A stretch of DNA of 64,000 nucleotides from Flammeovirga pectinis (lineage in GTDB: Bacteria; Bacteroidota; Bacteroidia; Cytophagales; Flammeovirgaceae). Within the stretch, counting starts at the first letter, position 1; every line of letters starts with the position of its first letter. Shown here piece after piece: positions 26,021-34,431 of the stretch. Under the pieces are notes generated by a model, which searched no databases, had not been told where the DNA came from, and was given only the letters and a program-made list of their open reading frames with translations. The position numbers and the translations under genes are program-made. The DNA is taken from assembly GCF_003970675.1 (NCBI RefSeq), contig NZ_CP034562.1, positions 2,418,001 to 2,482,000 of the forward strand, given 5' to 3'.

Positions 26021-26517
26021 ATCGCTTTTATTCGATCTCCAAAACTTATTTCAGTAAAATCGACTTCATTATTTTTTATTGTATTCAGGTAATCAAAAAC
26101 TTCTGGCTGATGTTCTGTACTTTTTCCATTTTTAGGATTAATGTATTTCATCGTAGACCAAAGCACTGTTTTCAATTCCTTTTTAGCATCATCTAACATG
26201 TAATACTCAACTACAATAGTATTTGCATCTACATGAATAATACTTGATTTTATTCGTACCCACTCACCTACTGCTGCAGGTCTTAAATAAGATATCTGAT
26301 GATTATAGATAACCCAACCTGTACCATACTCTTTATAAACATCTGCAATATTGTAACCATATAATTGTGGTACTCTATCCTCTCTTGCATTAAAGAAGTA
26401 ATCAAAGTACTTTGCATTATTTAAATGTCTAAAGGGATCACAATCCTGAAAACGGATTATAACTCTTGACTCTGTTTCTTGTGGGTAACTTTTCTGCTTA
26501 TCGTGATAAAAAGGCAT
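25999..26517 (-). CDS. Acyl-CoA thioesterase (4-hydroxybenzoyl-CoA thioesterase family)
   Basis: This 172-residue hotdog-fold protein hydrolyses acyl-CoA thioesters. The active-site region IRFQDCDPFRHLNNAKYFDYF has the D-x-D-x3-H-x-NN-x2-Y arrangement of the 4HBT family. The strand-rich remainder (WVIYNHQISYLRPAAVGEWV, VVEYYMLDDAKKE) matches. Length is slightly longer than the usual 130-150 because of a C-terminal extension (GDRIKAIKEKRHS). It follows lptD by 12 bases on the same strand and is probably co-transcribed with it, though a functional link to LPS transport is not obvious. The substrate is unknown. Confidence 0.85.
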   Translation of the reverse strand: MPFYHDKQKSYPQETESRVIIRFQDCDPFRHLNNAKYFDYFFNAREDRVPQLYGYNIADVYKEYGTGWVIYNHQISYLRPAAVGEWVRIKSSIIHVDANTIVVEYYMLDDAKKELKTVLWSTMKYINPKNGKSTEHQPEVFDYLNTIKNNEVDFTEISFGDRIKAIKEKRHS

Positions 26518-26529
26518 TAGGTATATTTT

Positions 26530-29500
26530 TTATTGAAATCTATCGTTTCTATCAATCCATGAGTTACGTCTCTCCCATTTAAGGTCTTGCAACATAGCTG
26601 CTTTAACCGCAATCGTAATATTATAAGATTGACGAGGACCAAAAGGAATCCAGTTTGCAGTTAACTGCCAACAGTGTAAATCTCTTGTAATGTCGAATGA
26701 TGTATATGAAAAAGCTGCTTCTTTAAAATCATAACCAGATCTAAACGCAAATTTCCATTTTGGTGTTAAAGAAAGGTCTCCAGAAAAAGTAAGCGTTTGT
26801 GTAAATGTAGATTCCATCTCACCAGTTTTATTATAATTTAAATTATAATTTACTGAAAGTGACCATGGAATATCAAAGTCCATATACAAATCAGGATTTC
26901 TCCTCATCTCTTCTAACATTTGTCTCTCTAACTCATTACGTGGTTCTAGTTCATTTAGTTTCTTTTCCTTTTTATCTTTTGCTCCTTTTGGTGCTAATCT
27001 TGTACCCAATGATACCGTCATATTACTCAAATTGGCTAAACCACCACCAGTTTCATTTAATGTGTATTGTGATTTATATTGACTAGTTACTACCTCTTTC
27101 TTTAAAGTTTCATCGTATTTAGTATCTGTTACTACATAGCGGTAAGGATCCCAACGAGAACTTACAGATACATCTATTTTCTTTAATAATGTTGTTCTAA
27201 AGCCTGCAGAAACATCTGACCAGTTTAAAGAATCTCGCTCAAAATCATAACCAGAACTTACATTTAAGTTATTAAGAAGCATTGTTTTCGTTGCTTTACC
27301 ATCTTCTCCCTTTTTACCGCTTTTTAATTCAAGAACATTATTTACAGCAAAACTCAAGTTACTACTCCTTCCTGCAGAAGGCTTACCCACTAAACCTCCT
27401 TCGGATCTAAATACATTTGTACCTTGTGGATTTGTATTAGATGTTTGAACCATTTGGTAATAATCATAATTAGGGTCACCAAAGTCTGGTCTAAAACTCA
27501 TAGATGCCGAAGGTTGGATGGTATGACGAATAATTGACCCACCTTTCATGTTATAAAACATAAACATGTTAGTGTTAAAACCAATTGCAGTACTGTATTC
27601 AGAATAACGAGTCATTGCATTAGTAGTATCCACTTTGACTGCATTTTCAGATTCCAAATACGTATAATCATAACTTACAGGATGCCAATACTCTTTGTAA
27701 TTAAAACTAGGAGAGAATGTAAAGTATTTTAGCACCTTCATTTGTGTACTAATTGGAATATCATGTGTCACCCCCCATCTAAAATCATCTTGATAATCAC
27801 CAAAATTTGCCAATAAATCTGGATACTTACCCGTTTCAGGATCAATACCATCATCAACAGAGTTATCCGCTCCGTACACATTAGGAAAAGGAAGTTTACC
27901 TGAACCTGGTTTGTTAGTTACAGATCCATTTGCTTTTACACTATAGGTTAAACCAATTTCTGATATTAAATTTGATTTTTTAAATAAGTTTTGGAATGGT
28001 CTAACTCTTTGCATGTTCAAACTGGCTTCAGGCGTTAAAGTTGCCTCACCTGTTTGAACGTTTTGTTGGTATCTTGTTTGTGCTGTTGTAGACACATTTA
28101 CGTTACCTAAATTAAATGAGTTACTATAACTAACAGATGAGTTCATTGATGATTGTAGATAATCATTGGCATCTTGAGAGTTATTTCTATTATAATCTGA
28201 GTTAGCAATATTTACATTTGCAGAAAATCTTGAATTCTTTTTGCTTTCTTGGGAGTGCGACCATTGAATTTGATAATCTTTTCGTACTGTTAACGTACCA
28301 TCATTCTCTTGAAATAAGTTATTCACAAAAGAGAATCTAGTATTACCACTAAATGCATATCTTTTACGGTATTGAGAAGATACATTTAATCCCCATCCAC
28401 CAAGTGTATAAGCAGTACCTAAAACCGTTAAATTAAAATAATCTGTTAAGGCTAAAAACACACCACCATCTCTTAAATAGAAACCACGGTCTGTAGACTC
28501 TCCATACGATGGCATAATAAAACCTGATGTATTATCTGTCGTTGCTGGAAATATCCCGAAAAAGAAACCTAATGGTAAAGGTGATTCGTTTAGCTCTACT
28601 AAAAATGGTCCCGAAACAATATTTTTTTCTGGAACAACCTTTAATTTCTTGGTTCTAAATCCAAAGTGAGGATGCTCTAACCTACAAGTAGTATAAACAT
28701 TATCGCCCATATACATTTCTGGGCCAGCAGTTTTCTTTACTACCTGAGAAGTAATTATACCATCACTTTCTTCTGTTACAATACCTTTAATTAAACCTTT
28801 ACCAGTCTCGTAATTATAAATCATTTCATTCGCATTGAATGTAGATTCACCATCTTTAAAAATTGGTTTTTCGATGATTGTACCTGTTGAATCTTCTATA
28901 CCTTGAGCTTTAACAATTTTTGTCACAAAATTCATCTGTATATCTCCTGCTTTCAGGGTTTGTTCTCCAAACTCTACTTCAGCATTCTCCTTCATATACA
29001 TTGTTTGTGTCCTCATCTCAAAATTAGACCAATCTGAAGTATACTTTACTGGTGAATCAAATTGATCTACTGGAGCAGAAATATCCTCCCCTGTTTTCCA
29101 CATGTCTAATGTTTCTATAACATCTTCAGAAGGCAGGTCGTAATCACTGTAATCCATCATAATGTCATCTAAATCATCAAACACTCCAGATTTTTTAGCT
29201 TCTTCCCATTCTGCAGGATCATCAGACTTCAAGGCAGAGTTTAACTGATTCATCCTTCCGACAATTTCAGGGTCACTCATATCTACACGGATTTGCTGTA
29301 AATCACGGTCACCTCTAAAAAGTATCGAATCAGAGAATGCATGTAATGCGTCCGCATAATTAGTCAATAACTCATTTTTTGCACTTGAATTTAACAAACG
29401 CAGAGTTTTTGTCAATTGCCTAGCCGCTTGTCTACTTTGAGCGGTATCATTTTCTATCTTAAAATATGCAATTTCGCCTTTTAAATTAGTATCAGCTTTA

Positions 29501-29604
29501 ACTGCATTCGACGTAAACATCGAAAGAAATAAAAAAGCAATAACACTATACAATAAGTTTTGCAAAAAATTAAGTTTAATAGTATTCAAAAAAGTATAGA
29601 TCAT
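26530..29604 (-). CDS. lptD: LPS-assembly outer-membrane protein LptD
   Basis: This 1024-residue protein is the outer-membrane translocon that inserts LPS into the outer leaflet. It has an N-terminal signal peptide, then an unusual helical segment of roughly 130 residues. An OstA/LptA-like beta-jellyroll follows (about 185-330, FKDGESTFNANEMIYNYETG, TTCRLEHPHFGFRTKKL). A large C-terminal barrel with alternating aromatic strands closes the protein (LPLGFFFGIFPATTDNTSGF at its start). Length and layout fit Bacteroidota LptD. A strong promoter (29636-29665) lies just upstream, divergent from the MCE gene. A 12-base gap separates it from the thioesterase gene. The partner lipoprotein LptE is not in the window. 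Confidence 0.85.
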   Translation of the reverse strand: MIYTFLNTIKLNFLQNLLYSVIAFLFLSMFTSNAVKADTNLKGEIAYFKIENDTAQSRQAARQLTKTLRLLNSSAKNELLTNYADALHAFSDSILFRGDRDLQQIRVDMSDPEIVGRMNQLNSALKSDDPAEWEEAKKSGVFDDLDDIMMDYSDYDLPSEDVIETLDMWKTGEDISAPVDQFDSPVKYTSDWSNFEMRTQTMYMKENAEVEFGEQTLKAGDIQMNFVTKIVKAQGIEDSTGTIIEKPIFKDGESTFNANEMIYNYETGKGLIKGIVTEESDGIITSQVVKKTAGPEMYMGDNVYTTCRLEHPHFGFRTKKLKVVPEKNIVSGPFLVELNESPLPLGFFFGIFPATTDNTSGFIMPSYGESTDRGFYLRDGGVFLALTDYFNLTVLGTAYTLGGWGLNVSSQYRKRYAFSGNTRFSFVNNLFQENDGTLTVRKDYQIQWSHSQESKKNSRFSANVNIANSDYNRNNSQDANDYLQSSMNSSVSYSNSFNLGNVNVSTTAQTRYQQNVQTGEATLTPEASLNMQRVRPFQNLFKKSNLISEIGLTYSVKANGSVTNKPGSGKLPFPNVYGADNSVDDGIDPETGKYPDLLANFGDYQDDFRWGVTHDIPISTQMKVLKYFTFSPSFNYKEYWHPVSYDYTYLESENAVKVDTTNAMTRYSEYSTAIGFNTNMFMFYNMKGGSIIRHTIQPSASMSFRPDFGDPNYDYYQMVQTSNTNPQGTNVFRSEGGLVGKPSAGRSSNLSFAVNNVLELKSGKKGEDGKATKTMLLNNLNVSSGYDFERDSLNWSDVSAGFRTTLLKKIDVSVSSRWDPYRYVVTDTKYDETLKKEVVTSQYKSQYTLNETGGGLANLSNMTVSLGTRLAPKGAKDKKEKKLNELEPRNELERQMLEEMRRNPDLYMDFDIPWSLSVNYNLNYNKTGEMESTFTQTLTFSGDLSLTPKWKFAFRSGYDFKEAAFSYTSFDITRDLHCWQLTANWIPFGPRQSYNITIAVKAAMLQDLKWERRNSWIDRNDRFQ

Positions 29605-29635
29605 TTATCAGATGATATTAAAACATCACGTTATA

Positions 29636-29665
29636 CAAATTTAATGTAATATTTTTAGTCTTCAA
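29636..29665 (-). promoter_or_regulatory. Promoter of lptD (TTG - 19 bp - TAAATTTG)
   Basis: On the minus strand TTG (29665-29663) and TAAATTTG (29643-29636) are separated by 19 bases. This fits the -33/-7 layout of Bacteroidota vegetative promoters. The predicted leader is about 25 nt. Confidence 0.65.
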
Positions 29666-29708
29666 GGTCAAAAGTTGAAAGAAATATAGATTAAATGATA
29701 TTCTTTGA

Positions 29709-29716
29709 TAAATTTG
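29709..29716 (+). promoter_or_regulatory. Candidate -7 element of the MCE gene
   Basis: The box is TAAATTTG, an exact TAnnTTTG match, about 65 bases upstream of the GTG start at 29781. The nearest upstream TTG is about 30 bases away, too far for a normal -33 element, so support is partial. Confidence 0.4.
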
Positions 29717-29780
29717 AGATGTCGAAATACAGCTGCAAGCTACATTAGAAGAAAAAGAATTCAAATCAAATACTAATATT

Positions 29781-30728
29781 GTGTCCAATTTTAAAATTGA
29801 ATTATCAAATGAAGTCAAGGTCGGATTATTTGCAATCGTCTGTGGCATTGTACTTTATACCGGTTTTAATTTCCTAAAAGGAATAGATGTTTTTTCTGAC
29901 CATCATACCTATTTTATTGAATATGATAAAAGCCCAGACCTACAGGTCTCTAATAATGTCACTATAAATGGTGTTATAGTTGGAAGAGTTTCTGCAATCG
30001 AACTTTTACAAAATCAAAATAATGTTGTTCGTGTAACTATTGATCTTAAAGATAATATACTAATTTATACCGAAACTATAGCTTTTATTGCTGATAAAGG
30101 AATGTTAGGAGATAAACAAATTATCTTAAAAACAGAAAATAAAACAACAATTGCAGAACCTAATGCAACACTAAAAGGAGATATTGAAGATGGTTTATTT
30201 GCATCTTTGGCTACTAAAGCAGATCCTTTAATGAAATCTTTGGAACAAACTTTAGATTCTGTTCAAATGGTTTTAGCTGGTTTTAGAGGTACAGGTGAGC
30301 GTGTAAATCAGATGCTTGATAAGACGAACTCTATAATGAGTAAAGTTGATAAAGGGGGGATAGATCAAACTTTATACAATGTAAAAGTGATGACAGCAAA
30401 CTTAAAGGATGCTTCTGCAGAACTTACTCCTTTGTTAGCAAAAATGGATCACTTAGCTGATTCACTAAACAATGCTCCTTTAACACAAACGGTAAAGAAT
30501 GCACAAGATGTTTTGGCTAACGCAAATAGAACTCTTAATGCTATCAACGATCCAAATGGATCTGTTGGAGCGCTTCTTACCCAAAGAGAAATGCATGATC
30601 AATTAGTAAGTACTATGGCAAGTATGGATAGTTTACTAATTGACTTTAAAGCACACCCTAAGAGGTATGTACACTTCTCGGTATTTGGTAAAAAAGACAA
30701 AGCCCCAAAGGAAGACAAGAAAAAGTAA
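29781..30728 (+). CDS. MlaD/MCE-family lipid-transport protein
   Basis: This 315-residue single-MCE-domain protein has an N-terminal transmembrane anchor (VKVGLFAIVCGIVLYTGFNFLKG, about 12-33). The MCE domain spans about 40-120 (FIEYDKSPDLQVSNNVTING, ADKGMLGDKQIIL). A long helical C-terminus follows (about 135-290) with a Lys-rich cytosol-like tail. Such proteins form hexameric tunnels that move phospholipids between the membranes with an ABC transporter; the MlaE/MlaF-like partners are not in the window. The only sensible start is the GTG at 29781, because the family N-terminus (ELSNEVKVGLFA) begins eight residues in and the next Met is deep in the domain. It is divergent from lptD and lies 27 bases before the next gene. 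Confidence 0.85.
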   Translation: MSNFKIELSNEVKVGLFAIVCGIVLYTGFNFLKGIDVFSDHHTYFIEYDKSPDLQVSNNVTINGVIVGRVSAIELLQNQNNVVRVTIDLKDNILIYTETIAFIADKGMLGDKQIILKTENKTTIAEPNATLKGDIEDGLFASLATKADPLMKSLEQTLDSVQMVLAGFRGTGERVNQMLDKTNSIMSKVDKGGIDQTLYNVKVMTANLKDASAELTPLLAKMDHLADSLNNAPLTQTVKNAQDVLANANRTLNAINDPNGSVGALLTQREMHDQLVSTMASMDSLLIDFKAHPKRYVHFSVFGKKDKAPKEDKKK

Positions 30729-30755
30729 CAACTAATACTATAAACGTAAAAAATA

Positions 30756-31382
30756 ATGATTACAGGTAGTGAATTAATTACACTGGTTAGAGATAATGAT
30801 TTCTTTAATGAAATGACAAAACTTAAGAAAGATTTTCTGAAAATCGATCCTAATTTCATGGACTTAAGTGATGATGACTTTATTTCTATTATTCTTATTT
30901 CTCCTTCAATTGGTATTACTCTAGCAAATGGCAGTGTAAGTCATTATGAAGAAATTACCTTGCGCAGGAAAGCTAGAAAATTATCGAGAAGAAGCTTTTT
31001 TCAGAAAAATGATCCTTTAGCTCCTGCCTTAAAATATCTATCGTATAACTTTTCAGAGTGGGAACATCGTTTTTATGAGTTGATTAAAATTACTATGCAC
31101 TCATCTTTGAAGGCTAATAATGTAATTTTAGAAACACTTAAAAACCCAGAGTCGTTAACTGGAGACCTTAAAAGAGATATTCTTAATGCTCCATTTATTT
31201 TTGTAAAATTCATTTCATTCCTATTTATGGAAGAAGATGATGATCTACTAAATGAAAGATCTATTACTGAAGTAGAATTGGATAAGATTAAAGAAATTGG
31301 TAGCGTATTAGAAATTGATAATGTACCAGTATTTCAAGTATTCTGCGACTCGTTCGTAGTCCGTCCTGGAAACGTAGTATAA
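30756..31382 (+). CDS. Conserved hypothetical protein (208 aa)
   Basis: I do not recognise this family. The protein is soluble, mostly helical and charged, without signal peptide or membrane segment. Recognisable stretches are SDDDFISIILISPSIGITLANGS in the first third, a basic segment RRKARKLSRRSFF, then LAPALKYLSYNFSEWEHRFYELIKI and a C-terminal acidic part. It follows the MCE gene by 27 bases on the same strand and ends at a strong terminator, so it forms a two-gene unit with it. That context suggests an envelope-related or accessory role, but nothing in the sequence shows it. Confidence 0.6.
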   Translation: MITGSELITLVRDNDFFNEMTKLKKDFLKIDPNFMDLSDDDFISIILISPSIGITLANGSVSHYEEITLRRKARKLSRRSFFQKNDPLAPALKYLSYNFSEWEHRFYELIKITMHSSLKANNVILETLKNPESLTGDLKRDILNAPFIFVKFISFLFMEEDDDLLNERSITEVELDKIKEIGSVLEIDNVPVFQVFCDSFVVRPGNVV

Positions 31383-31401
31383 AAAATTAAATACTTTTTA
31401 C

Positions 31402-31440
31402 AATGCGGATAATAGTAATGTTATCCGCATTTTTTATTTT
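31402..31440 (+). terminator. Intrinsic terminator abutting the next promoter
   Basis: The 11-bp stem AATGCGGATAA / TTATCCGCATT has an 8-base loop and is followed by a T-rich run (31431-31441). The T-run merges with the -7 box of the Fur-family gene, which starts only seven bases further on. Confidence 0.85.
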
Positions 31441-31442
31441 TG
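31435..31442 (+). promoter_or_regulatory. -7 element of the Fur-family gene
   Basis: The box is TATTTTTG, an exact TAnnTTTG match that ends four bases before the ATG at 31447. If used, the mRNA would be leaderless or nearly so, and the preceding terminator hairpin would occupy the -33 region. Confidence 0.45.
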
Positions 31443-31446
31443 CATT

Positions 31447-31869
31447 ATGAGTACAACAGCACTACAAATATTGAACGACTTCGATCTAAGAAGAACTGCT
31501 AGCAGAATTAGCATCTTAAACATTTTTATGGGTACAAAAATTGCCTTAAGCGAAAATGTTATCGAAGAGCAATTGGTTGGTATTTGTGATCGTGCAACTA
31601 TTTACAGAACATTAAAGACTTTTATCGAAAAGGGTATTTTACATCGGGTAATTGATGAAAATAGCTTGGTTAAGTATGCAATGTGTAATTCAGATTTTTG
31701 TACGGAGTCTCACCACAGACATGAACATGTACATTTTAAATGTCAAACATGTGGTGACACAGAGTGTATGGACGACCTCCCAATTCATCCTGTAACCCTT
31801 CCAGAAGGATATACTGCTTTAGAAACTAACTACTTGATTGTTGGTACATGTAAAAAATGTAATCAATAA
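31447..31869 (+). CDS. Fur-family transcriptional regulator
   Basis: This 140-residue metal- or peroxide-responsive repressor has a winged-helix DNA-binding domain (about 10-75, with RATIYRTLKTFIEKGILHRV matching the Fur-family signature) and a dimerisation domain. The latter has the His-rich HHRHEHVHFKC motif, a CQTCGD zinc-finger knuckle and a C-terminal CKKC pair, so a structural zinc site (Cys4) is intact. Sequence does not decide between Fur, Zur and PerR behaviour. The ATG lies just after a terminator and a -7 box. No target box was identified in the window, although the zinc exporter at 17124 is a possible candidate for metal control. Confidence 0.9.
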   Translation: MSTTALQILNDFDLRRTASRISILNIFMGTKIALSENVIEEQLVGICDRATIYRTLKTFIEKGILHRVIDENSLVKYAMCNSDFCTESHHRHEHVHFKCQTCGDTECMDDLPIHPVTLPEGYTALETNYLIVGTCKKCNQ

Positions 31870-31935
31870 TTTTTCTCCCTCACGCAACCTTCTATATTTA
31901 TCCCTGTCTTTTAAAGTGAATTAGATATTATCACA

Positions 31936-32460
31936 ATGACAGCAATACTCGATAAATGTAAAGAAGGTGATCGAAAAGCACAATTCGAATTGTATAATCA
32001 ATATTCGAAGGCAATGTATAACATCTGTGTACGGATTGTAAACAATCTAGAAGAAGCAGAAGATATTTTGCAAGAATCATTTTTAAGTGCTTTTAAAAAC
32101 CTTCATCAATTTAATGGTTCTTCTTCTTTTGGAGCATGGTTAAAAAGAATAGTAGTAAATCACTCTATTAATCATGTCAAAAAAAGAAGATTAGATTTGG
32201 TAGAAATGGAAGAGAATAATATGTCTAGTATTCCTGAAAAGGAAGAGAAAGACATTGATCTTATTCTAAATATAGACCGTATAAGAGAAGCTATACAGTT
32301 ACTACCAGATGGCTACCGTATTGTTTTTTCATTGTATCTACTTGAGGGGTATGATCATAGAGAAATTTCTCAGATACTTTCAATTTCAGAATCTGCATCA
32401 AAATCTCAATACAGCAGAGCTAAGAAAAAATTGAAAGACATTTTACAAGTTTCTCTATAA
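31936..32460 (+). CDS. RNA polymerase sigma-70 factor, ECF subfamily
   Basis: This 174-residue ECF sigma factor has region 2 with EEAEDILQESFLSAFKNLHQF and the helix GAWLKRIVVNHSINHVKKRR. Region 4 has LPDGYRIVFSLYLLEGYDHREISQIL followed by SISESASKSQYSRAKKKLK. Its gene is followed by a membrane protein that looks like an anti-sigma factor (11-base gap) and an exported DUF4097-like protein. Together these form a likely envelope-stress regulatory unit that may control itself and other promoters. The start ATG is clear. Confidence 0.93.
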   Translation: MTAILDKCKEGDRKAQFELYNQYSKAMYNICVRIVNNLEEAEDILQESFLSAFKNLHQFNGSSSFGAWLKRIVVNHSINHVKKRRLDLVEMEENNMSSIPEKEEKDIDLILNIDRIREAIQLLPDGYRIVFSLYLLEGYDHREISQILSISESASKSQYSRAKKKLKDILQVSL

Positions 32461-32471
32461 AAGCAGTGATT

Positions 32472-33236
32472 ATGGACAAATTAGAACGATTTATATTAGA
32501 GAATAAGGATAAGTTAGATTGCTTATTTCCTTCAGTAAATACAAAAAATAGATTTAAAGAAGTTTTAGATGATAATCTTGAGCGTGAAATATTACGTCAG
32601 AAAACAGCTCTAGACTTCCATGAACCAAAAGATAATGTTTGGGTTAAAATTGCTTCAGAGTTAGATAAAGAGAATAATTCTTCTATTAAGATAGAACAGC
32701 TTTCAAACCAATCATTTGATAAATATGAAGCACCTTCTTTTTTATGGAATAAAATTGAAGATCAATTAGATAAAGAAGAAAATAAAGCACCAACAAAAGC
32801 TCCTAAAGAAATTAAATTTAGAATTTCTAAACAATGGATTTCTGTTGCAGCAGCTATAATTATTGGCATAGGTATTGGTTGGTTTGGAAGTAATAATTCG
32901 ATACAAACAATTTCGGAAAAACCAGCTTCAGAATGGCAACAAGCCGAAGGTTATTACATGTCTATGATATCTAATAAAAGAAGGCAAATTAAGGCACTTG
33001 ACTTTAAAGATGCACAACTACTTCAAGACTTTGACAACCAGCTTAAGGGTTTAAAAAAGAGCTATAAGAGATTGAAAATTGAAGAAAAGACAAGTAGCCA
33101 ACAAGAAGTAATTAAACACCAGATGCTTATTAATTTAGAGCTACAAGTTGAATTACTAAACAAACAAATGGAAATTATTATTAGTACAACCAAAGAAGAA
33201 ATAAAAGATGAAAAGCCGCAACATTATTCAACATAG
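32472..33236 (+). CDS. Putative anti-sigma factor, single-pass membrane protein
   Basis: This 254-residue protein has a cytosolic N-terminal half of about 120 residues carrying two copies of a Trp motif (VWVKIASELDKE and FLWNKIEDQLDKE). One transmembrane helix follows (WISVAAAIIIGIGIGWFG, about 120-138), then a periplasmic coiled coil (LLQDFDNQLKGLKKSYKRLK onward). The membrane topology and position directly after an ECF sigma gene support an anti-sigma role; no zinc-binding HxxxCxxC motif is present. The frame starts at a GTG two codons upstream, but the ATG at 32472 is preferred. The gene overlaps the next by 29 bases, implying translational coupling. Confidence 0.7.
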   Translation: MDKLERFILENKDKLDCLFPSVNTKNRFKEVLDDNLEREILRQKTALDFHEPKDNVWVKIASELDKENNSSIKIEQLSNQSFDKYEAPSFLWNKIEDQLDKEENKAPTKAPKEIKFRISKQWISVAAAIIIGIGIGWFGSNNSIQTISEKPASEWQQAEGYYMSMISNKRRQIKALDFKDAQLLQDFDNQLKGLKKSYKRLKIEEKTSSQQEVIKHQMLINLELQVELLNKQMEIIISTTKEEIKDEKPQHYST

Positions 33237-34218
33237 TCTAATCGCCTTTTTAGTTATTTTTTCTAACTGGGCATTTGCACAACAACCTAATGCTGATAAA
33301 ACAATAGAAAAAACATTTAGTGATATAAATTCGTCAACTGTTTTATCTATAAATAATAAATACGGCGATATTAATGTTTCCACATCAAAAGATCAGAAAA
33401 CTGTAGATGTGAAAATTGTTATTGAGGTATGGCATCCTAATCAAAGTAAAGCAGAAGATATTCTATCAACAATAAAAATTCAGGATAGTTCTAGTGATAA
33501 TCTGATTTCTTTTACCACTATTACACCAAGTTCTGTTTCTATTAATAATAAAAAAGGGTTCAAAATTACTTACAATGTAAATGCCCCAGAGAATATTAAT
33601 TTAGATATCGAGAATAAATACGGAAGTTTAGTTACTGAATCTATTAGTGGAAGTGGGAAATTTAATATCAGTTATGGTTCTCTAATAGCGAATGAATTAA
33701 ATGGAAACTCAAATTCTATTACTATTAGTTATAGTAGCTGTGAAATTGATTTTATTGAAAATGCAGAGATTCGCTCAAGATATTTAGGGAAGCTATTAAT
33801 TGGGCAAGTAAATACACTAGAAATAGATGACAAATATGGGAACATCAACATCGGTACAGCTGGTGATTTAGTGGCAGATTGCGCATATTCTAATCTTAAC
33901 GTAGATATTTTAAGAGGCGTCTTACAAGCAGAAGCAGATTATGGTTCTGTAAAAATTAATAAAGTAGCAACCAGTTTTAAAAAAATAGATATTGATGTCT
34001 CGTATGGTTCTGCAAAAATAGATTTTGATCCAGAAGTTAGTTTTAAATTTAATGCAGCTGTTAAATACGGAAGTTTTAAATCTAATTTAGATGGTCTATC
34101 AATTAATAAGCAAATAGAAAAAAACACATCTGCCGAATATAGTGGTTTCAATAAAGATGCATCTACTAGCAAAACTGTAAACGTGGAATCTGCTTATGGA
34201 AGTATAAAATTTAATTAA
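33208..34218 (+). CDS. Exported DUF4097-like beta-repeat protein
   Basis: This 336-residue protein has a signal peptide (IIQHSLIAFLVIFSNWAFAQ). Its all-beta body has a recurring Y-G-(S/D/N) turn every 15-25 residues (KYGDINV, KYGSLVT, SYGSLIA, KYGNINI, DYGSVKI, SYGSAKI, KYGSFKS, AYGSIKF), the pattern of DUF4097/DUF2807-type putative adhesins with a beta-helix fold. It is the third gene of the ECF sigma unit, overlapping the anti-sigma gene by 29 bases, so it is probably an effector or target of that stress system at the cell surface or in the periplasm. A terminator follows at 34241. No enzymatic motif is seen. Confidence 0.78.
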   Translation: MKSRNIIQHSLIAFLVIFSNWAFAQQPNADKTIEKTFSDINSSTVLSINNKYGDINVSTSKDQKTVDVKIVIEVWHPNQSKAEDILSTIKIQDSSSDNLISFTTITPSSVSINNKKGFKITYNVNAPENINLDIENKYGSLVTESISGSGKFNISYGSLIANELNGNSNSITISYSSCEIDFIENAEIRSRYLGKLLIGQVNTLEIDDKYGNINIGTAGDLVADCAYSNLNVDILRGVLQAEADYGSVKINKVATSFKKIDIDVSYGSAKIDFDPEVSFKFNAAVKYGSFKSNLDGLSINKQIEKNTSAEYSGFNKDASTSKTVNVESAYGSIKFN

Positions 34219-34240
34219 TCATTTTTTTTTCAATAAAGAT

Positions 34241-34276
34241 GACCTCCTTTTTTAAAAATTGGGGGTCTTTCTTTTT
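34241..34276 (+). terminator. Terminator of the ECF sigma unit
   Basis: GACCTCC pairs with GGGGGTC (one G-U pair), and inner T/A runs extend the stem. CTTTTT follows. It lies 23 bases after the stop codon. Confidence 0.6.
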
Positions 34277-34418
34277 ATCCTGCTATATTTGGGGCAAAAT
34301 TATATTTTTTAGCAAAAAAATGATCTTAACAAGAAAATTAATCTACCTGTTATCAGTCAATTACAAACTTTCATCGGTTTTAGAAAAAATTTCCTTTTTA
34401 AATAAGAGATCACAAATC

Positions 34419-34426
34419 TAGATTTG
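34419..34426 (+). promoter_or_regulatory. -7 element of bamD
   Basis: The box is TAGATTTG, an exact TAnnTTTG match that ends six bases before the ATG at 34432. It predicts a nearly leaderless mRNA. No -33 TTG is visible at the usual distance. Confidence 0.4.
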
Positions 34427-34431
34427 CAGTT

